Part shown: one piece after another, positions 15,126-22,611 of the stretch
How positions within the stretch are numbered: position 1 is the first letter of the stretch
How the letters are laid out: the number at the start of each line of letters is the position of its first letter
NCBI GenBank assembly: GCA_943913905.1
Contig: CALTZZ010000014.1
Span: 1-27,134, forward strand
Length of the DNA stretch: 27,134 nucleotides
Reading direction: 5' to 3'
Source: an uncultured Dermabacteraceae bacterium
GTDB taxonomy: Bacteria; Actinomycetota; Actinomycetes; Actinomycetales; Dermabacteraceae
Position numbers and translations under genes: made by a program
The notes under the pieces: generated by a model
Told to the model about the DNA's origin: nothing
Databases searched by the model: none
What the model saw: the letters and a program-made list of their open reading frames with translations, nothing else

Positions 15126-16469
15126 ATGGCGTTTTCCAACCTTCAAGGCACACTCGATCAGGTGCTGCGCCGCAATGCCGCAGAACCAGAATTCCATCAG
15201 GCAGTGAAGGAAGTGTTCGAGTCCCTCGAAGCGATCCAGGGTCGCCACCCCGAATACGCTGCGGGCTCGATCCTGGAGCGCCTCACCGAACCGGAGCGCC
15301 AAATCATCTTCCGCGTGCCGTGGGTCGATGACCAGGGGAACGTCCAGGTAAACCGCGGTTTCCGAGTCGAGTTCAACTCCGCGCTCGGCCCTTACAAGGG
15401 CGGCCTGCGCTTCCACAAGTCTGTGAACCTCGGCATCATCAAATTCCTGGGCTTCGAGCAGATCTTCAAGAACTCCCTCACCGGCCTGCCCATCGGTGGT
15501 GGCAAGGGTGGAGCGGACTTTGACCCGCACGGCCGATCCGACGGCGAAGTGATGCGCTTCTGCCAGTCCTTCATGACCGAACTGCACCGCCACATGGGTG
15601 AATACACCGATGTGCCCGCCGGCGACATCGGCGTTGGAGGCCGCGAGGTCGGCTACCTCTTTGGTCAGTACAAGCGCCTCACCAACCGCTACGAGTCCGG
15701 TGTCCTCACCGGCAAGGGACTCAACTGGGGCGGGTCGCTCGTGCGCACCGAAGCCACCGGCTACGGAGCCACCATCTTCGCGAACGAAATGCTCAAGGCG
15801 AAGGGTGACAGCCTTGACGGCAAGAAGGTGCTCGTCTCCGGTTCGGGCAACGTGGCCCTCTACTCGATCGAGAAAGCGCAGCAGCTCGGCGGCATCCCGA
15901 TCACCGCGTCTGATTCGAGCGGCTACGTGGTAGACGAAAATGGGTTGGATCTTGATCTCCTCAAGCAGATCAAGGAAGTGGAGCGCGGCCGTATCCACGA
16001 ATATGCCGAGCGTCGCGGCGGCAAGGCCACCTTCGTGAAGGGCGGCAATGTGTGGGACGTTCCCGGTGATATCGCCCTGCCGTCGGCCACCCAAAACGAG
16101 CTGGACGAAGCGTCGGCCAAGACTCTCGTCAAGAACGGTGTGCTCGCCGTGTCCGAGGGCGCGAACATGCCGTCGACACCCGAGGCCGTGCACGTATTCC
16201 AGGGCGCGGGCGTGGCGTTTGGCCCCGGCAAAGCGGCGAACGCCGGCGGTGTTGCCACCTCTGCGCTAGAAATGCAGCAGAACGCTGCGCGCGATTCGTG
16301 GACCTTCGAATACACCGAGCAGCGCCTCACCGACATCATGGTGAACATCCACCAGACCTGCCTCGAAACCGCCGAAGAATACGACCACCCGGGCGATTAC
16401 GTTATGGGTGCCAACATCGCCGGATTCAAGAAGGTTGCCGACGCGATGCTCGCCTTCGGCGTGATCTAA
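15126..16469 (+). CDS. gdhA: NADP-specific glutamate dehydrogenase
   Basis: GdhA aminates 2-oxoglutarate with ammonium and NADPH to make glutamate in the cytoplasm. The protein has 447 residues, the usual size of the hexameric bacterial enzyme. AAAGGGA lies five bases before the ATG. Substrate-site motifs are intact: PYKGGLRFH (Lys91), Lys115, LPIGGGKGGADFDP (catalytic Lys127) and VPAGDIGVGGRE (catalytic Asp167). The dinucleotide fold has VSGSGNVA at 238-244, and ASDSSG near 261-266 fits NADP preference. The C-terminal GANIAGFKKVADAMLAFGVI is typical. It is a single-gene unit with its own terminator. Confidence 0.98.
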   Translation: MAFSNLQGTLDQVLRRNAAEPEFHQAVKEVFESLEAIQGRHPEYAAGSILERLTEPERQIIFRVPWVDDQGNVQVNRGFRVEFNSALGPYKGGLRFHKSVNLGIIKFLGFEQIFKNSLTGLPIGGGKGGADFDPHGRSDGEVMRFCQSFMTELHRHMGEYTDVPAGDIGVGGREVGYLFGQYKRLTNRYESGVLTGKGLNWGGSLVRTEATGYGATIFANEMLKAKGDSLDGKKVLVSGSGNVALYSIEKAQQLGGIPITASDSSGYVVDENGLDLDLLKQIKEVERGRIHEYAERRGGKATFVKGGNVWDVPGDIALPSATQNELDEASAKTLVKNGVLAVSEGANMPSTPEAVHVFQGAGVAFGPGKAANAGGVATSALEMQQNAARDSWTFEYTEQRLTDIMVNIHQTCLETAEEYDHPGDYVMGANIAGFKKVADAMLAFGVI

Positions 16470-16494
16470 ACAGTCACCCCGCCACTAGCGCGCC

Positions 16495-16532
16495 GAAAGC
16501 CCTCCCGCTCACCAAAGTGCGGGAGGACTTTC
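16495..16532 (+). terminator. Rho-independent terminator of gdhA
   Basis: CCTCCCGC (16501-16508) pairs with GCGGGAGG (16519-16526). The stem is lengthened by GAAAG (16495-16499) and CTTTC (16528-16532). It lies 25 bases past the gdhA stop and may also serve the convergent acetyltransferase gene. Confidence 0.85.
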
Positions 16533-16557
16533 GTGTCTTAGGGGAGTGTGGATTGTA

Positions 16558-17067
16558 TTAATCAACCGTGCGGGGCACCGCCCGTTCCATCACGATCACA
16601 CTGTGCCTATCGCCCTCGGGGTTGGTCCATTCGCGTCTGTCGCCGGTGTCGTGGTAACCCAGTCGCTCCCAAAATGAGGTGGCAGACGAATTCGAATCCA
16701 CAACGTTGAGACGCCAGCGTCTCGGTTCCGGGAACCGTTCGAGAAGGTGCTCGTGGAAGCGGCGAGCAAGTCCGCGTCCATGTGCTGATTCATCGAGTTG
16801 GAGTAGTCCAATGAAAGCTGTGTCTGCCGTTGGCCAGTGAAGGATGACGTCGGCTACTCCGATGAGGGAGCCGTTTTCGAAAAGTCCAAGACAATTCTTG
16901 TGTGCGGGTGGCACGTTCGGCGGCCGTTGGTTGAGGAAGCTGACTGCGTCGTCATACTGCGACCGGCGACCATGCACACGCATGGAGTAACCGGCATCTT
17001 GAGTAAACACACGGGCGATTGCGTTGAGGTCCGCTTTTTTCAGTGGACGGATATTTAGTGACGGCAC
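16558..17067 (-). CDS. GNAT-family N-acetyltransferase
   Basis: This is a 169-residue GCN5-related acyltransferase. The acetyl-CoA loop is LQLDESAHGRGLARRF (the Q/R-x-x-G-x-G/A motif read as HGRGLA). The terminal WERLGYHDTGDRREW strand-helix fits motif B. The start is a GTG at 17067 with no ribosome site. A GATACT element ends six bases upstream, so the mRNA may be leaderless. The substrate is unknown, and no neighbour suggests one. It is convergent with gdhA. Confidence 0.88.
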   Translation of the reverse strand: MPSLNIRPLKKADLNAIARVFTQDAGYSMRVHGRRSQYDDAVSFLNQRPPNVPPAHKNCLGLFENGSLIGVADVILHWPTADTAFIGLLQLDESAHGRGLARRFHEHLLERFPEPRRWRLNVVDSNSSATSFWERLGYHDTGDRREWTNPEGDRHSVIVMERAVPRTVD

Positions 17068-17106
17068 TGGTCAAGTATCGCGCGGCCATGTTTCTTTGGC
17101 GTGGTT

Positions 17107-17280
17107 TCAGCTACGCCATTCCTTGACGGCAGCTGCAAATGAAGCGCCAGCGAACCCGATCGCGAATACGAAAGCGAGGGGGACCGCGACCGAGTCGTTC
17201 AGGAGATCGGCGCCTCGCAACAGAAGGGTGAGCGCGAGAAGTGCGAGCATGGCGCCCGCGATAAGGATGAAGCGGCGCAA
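17107..17280 (-). CDS. Small two-helix membrane protein
   Basis: This is a 57-residue hydrophobic protein. A first segment (RFILIAGAMLALLALTLLL) and a second (VAVPLAFVFAIGFAGASFAA) are joined by a short polar loop, and KEWRS ends it. I choose the TTG at 17280 because AAAGG stands five to six bases after its best pairing position. A TTG at 17295 would add five residues without a ribosome site. The gene lies 39 bases upstream of the GNAT gene on the same strand. Short hydrophobic ORFs can arise by chance, so existence is moderately supported and function unknown. Confidence 0.5.
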   Translation of the reverse strand: MRRFILIAGAMLALLALTLLLRGADLLNDSVAVPLAFVFAIGFAGASFAAAVKEWRS

Positions 17281-17435
17281 GGGGTCGCCTTTCAATCGAC
17301 GGTGCGGTTGCGGACGATTCTAGTAGTTGAACCGGAGGCCTGTTCTCAAGGCCTCGCGTCCAGCACTTGTTGAAAATTAACCCTACTTACCCCTCGCATA
17401 CTGGGAAAACCTTGTCATCTGCACCTTTGCTCACT

Positions 17436-17475
17436 CAGTAAAGGAAAAGTAAAGTTTGTTATGAAAAGGTAAACT
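17436..17475 (+). promoter_or_regulatory. AT-rich promoter region of the exported protein
   Basis: The most AT-rich patch nearby holds three similar hexamers: GTAAAG at 17438 and 17449, and GTAAAC at 17469. TTATGA, a possible -10, is at 17459-17464. It lies 55-95 bases before the next gene. The hexamers may be regulator contacts, but this rests on pattern only. Confidence 0.35.
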
Positions 17476-17529
17476 CGGCGCCAAGCATGCGGCTTCAGAT
17501 TCCGGTTTCACAACAGAGGAGAACCTGCC

Positions 17530-18339
17530 ATGAACGTCCCTACCATTCGACCCAGTCGACGCTCGACCCTGCGCTCATCGCTCATCGGTGGCGCAGCCGT
17601 ATGTGCCTCGACGGGTCTCGCTGTGTCGGGCGCGAACGCCACAAGTCAGCCGCGACCCTCCGCAAAGACAGCGCGCCCCACCCTTCCGGCTGCGTGGCAG
17701 AACACGGTCTTCACCGCAAAGCTGCCCGACGAAACTCAGGGGTACATCGCTTCCCACGGGACACTGTTTGGTTACGGCGCGGTTGTGTCCCTGAGTGCCC
17801 GCGAACTCCGAGACACCGAAGCTCTCGGCTCGTTTATTCCCGACGGCGACTCCGAAATGACTGAGACTTTCGACCCGCATATCACCGAGGGTGCTGCCGT
17901 CGATGCTGCGTCCACCGCGTTCACCTTTATGGGAAGCAATGGGCGTGAGATTCCTGCCCACGTGCAGCTTTTGCGCACAGCCAACCCCAAGCGTCGGGCG
18001 CTCCTTCTGTGGGTCGACGGCGAGAACGATCTCACGCGCCGCATCCCCAAGAAGACTCGTGTTGTAGGAGATCTGGCCCGCATCGATACTCCACAGCAAA
18101 TGACTGCCGACATGGCGAAAGAACTACTGCGAGACGCACTCGTTTACTCGTTCACCGAAGAAGCTGGCGCAAAGGTCAACGTGAACTTCGATCAGGTCCA
18201 GATCCTCGACGGTGGTCGACACGTCAGCGTCCAGGTAAGCGGCACCATCAATGACGTGCCAGTGGACGGCACCTGGTGCGGCGCGGCGCAATCCCACTGC
18301 AGCGGTTGGTACTACCTGTTCGGGAAGCTCCCGGCGTAG
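17530..18339 (+). CDS. Tat-exported protein of unknown function
   Basis: This is a 269-residue predicted secreted protein with GAGGAG eight bases before the ATG. A twin-arginine signal (SRRSTLRSSLIGGAAV, residues 9-24) is followed by a hydrophobic stretch and an ANA cleavage site near residue 37. The mature part has mixed alpha/beta character. It ends with two cysteines (TWCGAAQSHCSGWYY) that could form a disulfide outside the cell. HVSVQVSGTINDVPVDG resembles a beta-sandwich strand pair. I recognise no family. It stands alone, with a gene-poor region behind it. Confidence 0.8.
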   Translation: MNVPTIRPSRRSTLRSSLIGGAAVCASTGLAVSGANATSQPRPSAKTARPTLPAAWQNTVFTAKLPDETQGYIASHGTLFGYGAVVSLSARELRDTEALGSFIPDGDSEMTETFDPHITEGAAVDAASTAFTFMGSNGREIPAHVQLLRTANPKRRALLLWVDGENDLTRRIPKKTRVVGDLARIDTPQQMTADMAKELLRDALVYSFTEEAGAKVNVNFDQVQILDGGRHVSVQVSGTINDVPVDGTWCGAAQSHCSGWYYLFGKLPA

Positions 18340-18967
18340 TCAATTACCCACAAGGTCAAATGCGCGAAGCTCGCGGTCTCCGTTGCCGCAGCCATCGCGA
18401 TTGGGGTAACGATGGTGGGTAGGGAAGCATCATGGCTACCGCATGCAGGGTTTTCTGCTGGTAGCGCGCGGTGATTCCCTACCCACCGGACTGGGGTGAT
18501 TCCCTCACCCGCCGAACTCGATCGAATGAATGATCAGTTCTAGCTAACATGATCGTCGCGCATGATAGTTAGTGATCGTGCAGTTGCTGGATGATCACCA
18601 AAACGAGGGACGACTCCAGATCTTTCCGAGGCGCAACACTGGTCTGGTGTGTACGCGTGGCTCGAACGGCACGAGCAGCTTTGGCGACTCCCTGAAACCT
18701 ATGAGCATCAAAGCCTCGATGCGAGATTCTGACCCCTCGCGCCATGCGGCACAGGCTTCCGGTCATGCGGCACGCGCTCGACGCTGAAGGTTCCCCTCAT
18801 TCCCAGCAGATGCGGACTGTGGGCAGACAGGGGATATGGGCGGACGTGGGTTATGGACAGAGATGGGATTCAGGCGGATTTGGGAGGTGGGGAGACGAGG
18901 GATATGAGCCCCAGGCCCCAGAACCCCAGGCCCCAGGGCCGACGGCGTCGGCGCGAAACTGGCCGTC
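18340..18967. other. Gene-poor region with a large hairpin, a protein-like fragment and G-rich low complexity
   Basis: No intact gene is convincing here. It holds a 74-base nested inverted repeat (18414-18487) and a second copy of GGTGATTCCCT at 18496. A short open fragment (18628-18732) reads like real protein. At the right end is a G-rich stretch with repeated GGGATATG/GGGCGGAC-like words and two copies of CCCCAGGCCCCAG (18909-18921 and 18924-18936). This looks like a decayed or rearranged segment. Confidence 0.5.
18414..18487. repeat. Nested long inverted repeat (74-base hairpin)
   Basis: GGTGGGTAGGGAA (18414-18426) and TTCCCTACCCACC (18475-18487) are exact 13-bp arms. Inside them GCTACC (18435-18440) pairs with GGTAGC (18460-18465), and GCAG with CTGC, around a GGTTTT loop. 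It lies 75 bases after the exported-protein stop. It could be a structured RNA, a small transposon-like remnant or a transcription end. No T-run follows. Confidence 0.6.
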
Positions 18968-19573
18968 TTATGACCAACCAACCGGCAGTACTTCGCCGCT
19001 CATGTCAGGTGATTCGATCGATTCGGCAAACGCTTGAGCCACCTGTGCGACCGGCACGGGCGTGGAGTTCGGGAAGAACGGACCGTATGCATCCCACGTC
19101 TCTTCGAAAGCTTCCGCACTCACCGCATTGATACGCATGCCCCTGGGGAGCACGGAGGCCGATGCGCGAACAAACGCATCAATAGCGCCATTCGCCGTGC
19201 TGGCAACAGCACCCGTCGGAATGGGGCGCTGAGCGAGAACCCCGCTCACCAAGGTGAAGCTGCCGCCGTCGGTGACGTATTCTTGGCCGCGACGAACCAG
19301 TTCAATCTGGCCTAGCACCTTGTCGTGAATGCCAGCGCTGAAATCCTCGAGCGTGAACTCTTCCCAATTCTTGAAGGCAGTCACCCCTGCCGTACTCACG
19401 ACCGCGTCTACTTTCCCCACCTGTTCGAAGAGGGAGGCGATGGATTCCGGGTCGCGGAGATCAATCCCGAGGTCGCTGTGCCGAGACGCTTCGAGCACGG
19501 TGTGCCGCGGAGCGAGGTGCTCAACGACCGCGCGTCCCAGGGTCCCTGTTGCGCCAACAACAAGAATTCGCAT
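18968..19573 (-). CDS. Short-chain dehydrogenase/reductase family protein
   Basis: This is a 201-residue SDR starting at the ATG at 19573, with AAGGAG nine bases upstream. MRILVVGATGTLGRAVVEHL carries a glycine-rich GATGTLG cofactor loop. LGIDLRDPESI and VVSTAGVTAF follow the family order. It is shorter than classical SDRs (about 250), and the usual YxxxK is not obvious; the corresponding region reads ASTANGAIDAF. It therefore belongs to the compact YwnB/SDR-like group, where the tyrosine may be replaced. Catalysis may be altered or absent. A small membrane ORF lies just upstream on the same strand. Confidence 0.88.
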   Translation of the reverse strand: MRILVVGATGTLGRAVVEHLAPRHTVLEASRHSDLGIDLRDPESIASLFEQVGKVDAVVSTAGVTAFKNWEEFTLEDFSAGIHDKVLGQIELVRRGQEYVTDGGSFTLVSGVLAQRPIPTGAVASTANGAIDAFVRASASVLPRGMRINAVSAEAFEETWDAYGPFFPNSTPVPVAQVAQAFAESIESPDMSGEVLPVGWS

Positions 19574-19608
19574 GAGTTTCTTCTCCTTCTGTGTGAAGCA
19601 ATGCAGGA

Positions 19609-19800
19609 CTACATCGATTGTTTCATGTTCTGGTCGCGGCGTCGTCTGCGGTGGTGGCCGATGGCAACGAGCAGCGAAATACTGAGCGGATACACGAGCG
19701 CCCAACCGCAGGTTGCAAGAACAGCCAGCGTCGGGACTGCCCCTAGGGTGGCTATCCGTCGATGCCGGGGGAGCGGCAGGAGGCGGGCCCAGCCATCACA
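19609..19800 (-). CDS. Possible small membrane protein, start unclear or frameshifted
   Basis: An open frame ends at 19609. Its last part looks like a real one-helix membrane protein: LGAVPTLAVLATCGWALVYP and SISLLVAIG, then GHHRRRRRDQ and a short tail. It has no ATG in frame, being open only from 19800 after a stop. An ATG at 19796 lies in another frame, and one extra base in the G-run near 19766-19771 would join the two into 63 codons. It lies 35 bases upstream of the dehydrogenase on the same strand. The basic tail after the helix follows the positive-inside rule. Existence is tentative and function unknown. Confidence 0.4.
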   Translation of the reverse strand, partial: CDGWARLLPLPRHRRIATLGAVPTLAVLATCGWALVYPLSISLLVAIGHHRRRRRDQNMKQSM

Positions 19801-20039
19801 CTACCGGCGAAGACTGTTACCTGATCCGTCTCTATGCACGGAGCATGGCTCACCTTGAGGAGCTGACCAGCGAGCTGGGCACGTTCGGTGACACGACCAC
19901 TGCGCTCTCGTACTCCACCCCATCCCCATGCGGTCACTGCTCGATGCTGCACTGAACGATCAGTGAGTCGCCGCAACCTCCTGAACAAAAATTGGGCATG
20001 ACTTGCGGTTTTAGTCCATAACCGCGAATACTTGCAGGG

Positions 20040-21161
20040 ATGCGCTCCCCACTGAACGTTGACGTCTTTGCCGACCCTGGTCTGCCTTTGCGAGCGTTGA
20101 AGCACGTGCTCGACCGCACCGATTCGGGGCGGGACGAAGGCGACTATGTGCTCGGCTACAGGCAAACTCAGATCCCGTTGCGGGACGACGGCACGCTGGA
20201 CTTAGATGCGATCCGTGCATGGTCACGGGAGAACGACAGCGACATGCTGGTTGTGATTACGGAGATCCCGCGCCGTGCCGGCAACCTCCCGAAAATCGCG
20301 GAGCTGCACTTCACCGAGCGCATCGCGATCATTTCCCTCCCCGCCCTGGGATGGATAAACGTCACGGATCGGCTCCACCGGTTCCTTTTCGATTCGCTCG
20401 ATGCCCTCGCGAAGCAAGAGGTGCCAAAGATCGGCGCGGGCCGGATTCGGCACGGAACGGTGCATGATCAGCCATCGGAAACCGGGCCGTCCGTGTTCAT
20501 TGACTCGCCGTGGTGGCGACCCCGACGGGCAGCGCTCGTGACTGGGATGGTGCGCACAAACGAACCTCTCGCGGCGGTACCGAAACTGGGTGGTGCGCTC
20601 GCGGCTGCGGGCGCAACAGGCGCGTTCGGTGTCTTCTACTCGTCCATTTGGGAAATGGCGAATGCGCTTCCGCCGTGGCGCACAGGCCTCATCACGGTGG
20701 GGGCCATCTCCGTCATGGTGTTGTGGCTGCTTTTCACGAACCGTCTGTGGGAACGACGCGGCAAGGACGGAAGCCTGACCGAGGCGGCAATGTATAACGT
20801 TTCGACCCTGTCAACGCTATTGCTTGCGGTCGCCGTGCTGTACGCGGCTCTGTTCGCTGGGATCCTTGTGGCCGCCCTCGTTGTGATCGAGTCCGAGTTC
20901 ATGGAGCAGACCATTGGCACCAGCGTGTCGTTGATGAACTACGTGGACATCGCGTGGCTGAGCGCGTCGATGGGCACCGTTGCTGGTGCCTTGGGCTCGA
21001 ACTTTGACAGCACAGCCGATGTTCGGAGCCTCACTCACGGCAGCAGGTACGCGCAGCGATTCCAGGCACAGGACAATGAAGAACAGTCCGAGTGGGCCTA
21101 CGGTGCTGCTACTTCGCCCACTTCGGCGGCGGGGGAGTCCAGTGGCTCAGCCGAGAAATAA
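20040..21161 (+). CDS. Membrane protein with soluble N-terminal domain, unknown function
   Basis: This is a 373-residue two-part protein. Residues 1-170 are soluble and alpha/beta in pattern (VDVFADPGLPLRALKHVL, then MLVVITEIPRR and IAIISLPALGWINVTDRLH). They resemble a nucleotide- or hydrolase-like fold, but no motif is recognised. Residues 185-330 hold about four to five hydrophobic segments, including ITVGAISVMVLWLLFTN and LLLAVAVLYAALFAGILVAA. The tail is polar and Ser/Glu-rich. The ATG at 20040 has only a GCAGG four bases before it. The 3' end overlaps the convergent LOG-family gene by 53 bases. Similar two-part proteins exist in actinobacteria as hypothetical membrane proteins, as far as I recall. 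Confidence 0.75.
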   Translation: MRSPLNVDVFADPGLPLRALKHVLDRTDSGRDEGDYVLGYRQTQIPLRDDGTLDLDAIRAWSRENDSDMLVVITEIPRRAGNLPKIAELHFTERIAIISLPALGWINVTDRLHRFLFDSLDALAKQEVPKIGAGRIRHGTVHDQPSETGPSVFIDSPWWRPRRAALVTGMVRTNEPLAAVPKLGGALAAAGATGAFGVFYSSIWEMANALPPWRTGLITVGAISVMVLWLLFTNRLWERRGKDGSLTEAAMYNVSTLSTLLLAVAVLYAALFAGILVAALVVIESEFMEQTIGTSVSLMNYVDIAWLSASMGTVAGALGSNFDSTADVRSLTHGSRYAQRFQAQDNEEQSEWAYGAATSPTSAAGESSGSAEK

Positions 21162-21738
21162 GGTCGGCGGGGCTATCCGCGAGCACGAGCGTTTCGCGGT
21201 CTTCGGCGCGCACGAAACCTTCGCTCACCATGTGATCAAGCAGCGAGAGAAGCGGCGCCCAGAACTCGGTATCGAACAGTGCTGCGGGCTTGGAGTGAAG
21301 CCCCAGCTGCTGCCACGTCCACGCCTCGAACAGTTCGTCGAGCGTGCCTCCTCCGCCCGGTAGCGCCACGAAGGCGTCGGCCAGGTCAGCCATGCGGGCT
21401 TTCCGCTCGTGCATCGACGTCACTACCTCCAGCTGCGAGAGCCGCGGATGCGCGATCTCACCATCCACGAGGTGTTGAGGCATCACGCCGATCACGGTGC
21501 CGTTGGCGTCGAGGCATCCGTCGGCCACTGCCCCCATGAGGCCCACGTGCCCGCCGCCATAGACAAGGGTGATCCCGGCCTCCGCGAGCGCGCCACCGAG
21601 TGCCCGAGCTTGCTGCATGTAGCGCGACGATGCGCCTTCGCGTGCGCCGGTAAAGACGGCAATAGAACGCAGCGGCACGTTGCCTTCGGTGGGACGAGGA
21701 TCTGGGGCAGGATGCGCGGGGTTGGGTTTGGAATTCAC
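21109..21738 (-). CDS. LOG-family protein (cytokinin riboside 5'-monophosphate phosphoribohydrolase type)
   Basis: LOG proteins cleave ribose 5-phosphate from nucleoside 5'-monophosphates and were long misnamed lysine decarboxylases. The signature PGGGGTLDELFEAWTWQQLG and the upstream LVYGGGHVGLMGAVAD and MHERKARM carry the active-site Arg and Glu. The frame begins with a GTG at 21738, giving 209 residues. A GTG at 21678 with GAAGG four to five bases upstream would give 189 residues starting just before RSIAVFTGARE, closer to typical LOG starts, and may be the true one. The gene is convergent with, and overlaps, the membrane protein gene. The physiological nucleotide is unknown. Confidence 0.93.
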   Translation of the reverse strand: MNSKPNPAHPAPDPRPTEGNVPLRSIAVFTGAREGASSRYMQQARALGGALAEAGITLVYGGGHVGLMGAVADGCLDANGTVIGVMPQHLVDGEIAHPRLSQLEVVTSMHERKARMADLADAFVALPGGGGTLDELFEAWTWQQLGLHSKPAALFDTEFWAPLLSLLDHMVSEGFVRAEDRETLVLADSPADLISRLSHWTPPPPKWAK

Positions 21739-21877
21739 CGATCGAACATATCAGCCGCCCAGGCAGACACCGGGAGTCGTGGAGGGGCGGTGGCGTTTGT
21801 GCTCAGGTTCGATGGTTGTTTCGTGATGCCGCCCTGATGGGGCCGACGGCTGCGGGACAGTAAGAAGCGTGGAAACC

Positions 21878-22611
21878 ATGAGCGGCGTTGGGGCCGCGAA
21901 TTACCAGTCTCGAAAATCGACTATTCGCGCATGGCGCGATGTGGGTTGCGCGTGCGTTGCGCTCGCGGTGGTGTCTCTCGTTTTCGTTGCGCCGCTGCCG
22001 GGGGAGTGGAAGGTGCGAGCCCTACGGTGGCAACTGTGCGGCTCACTGCGATGGAGCTCGCGAATTCCGGGACGGTGTGGGCAGGCATCGCGGTGTGTGC
22101 CGGGTGGCGGATTGCGCGGGCAGGTGCTGGTGCGCTCGCCGGGGTGTGCGCCGCAGAAGGTGCTCTCCTTATTCACTACACGCTGGGCATCATTTTCGGC
22201 GTGTACGAGCCGGGAATCATCGCCGAAAACGCCGTGTGGCTTGTGCTCGGTGTGGCGGCCTGTGCTCCGCTAGGCGTATGCGGCTGGATGGCGTCGTGGC
22301 GCGGACGCAGCAGCGGCTGGCGCGGCAGGTTAAATCGTGTGGCGCGGCTGGTTGTTCCCGTTGGTGCGATCGTGGAACCGCACGCCCGAGGCGCGTTTTC
22401 GAGCTCTCTGTGGGGTCACGTGGGCCCACAGCAGCATGCCGAAGTGGCCTCTGGTGTACTGCTCATGCTGGCCGGCGTGTGCGCGGCGGCGTGGGTTTTG
22501 CGCAAAGACCGCGCCTCATCTCACGCGCGCCGCGCCTCGAGCGATACGACCGTGCCTCAATCGATACGGCCCGCGACTCGACCGACGCAGGCCTCGCCTA
22601 GGCGTTCGTGA
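21878..22611 (+). CDS. Polytopic membrane protein (DUF6518-like), apparently frameshifted
   Basis: From the ATG at 21878 (GGAA upstream) the product begins plausibly, with a first membrane segment CACVALAVVSLVFVAPLPGE. The frame then turns into nonsense near 22005. The next frame continues with AMELANSGTVWAGIAVCAGW, ALLIHYTLGIIFGVYEPGII, AVWLVLGVAACAPLGVCGWM and EVASGVLLMLAGVCAAAWVL, which form a consistent set of membrane helices. One base added between about 21998 and 22016, beside GGGGG, gives a single 245-codon gene. The LANS-x-x-VW arrangement recalls DUF6518 proteins, a tentative match. The 3' end overlaps the convergent glycosidase gene by 14 bases. The function is unknown. Confidence 0.6.

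Noticed and set aside
20007..20027. Small inverted repeat GCGGTT/AACCGC before the 20040 gene as an operator
   Set aside because: It is only six bases per arm and single. Such dyads are common by chance in this composition, so it was not listed as a feature.
19752..20165. A 137-codon minus-strand ORF upstream of the dehydrogenase
   Set aside because: Its composition is Arg/His/Gln-rich without hydrophobic or domain pattern, and it overlaps the 5' end of the 20040 gene. The better protein-like frame in this region is the one ending at 19609.
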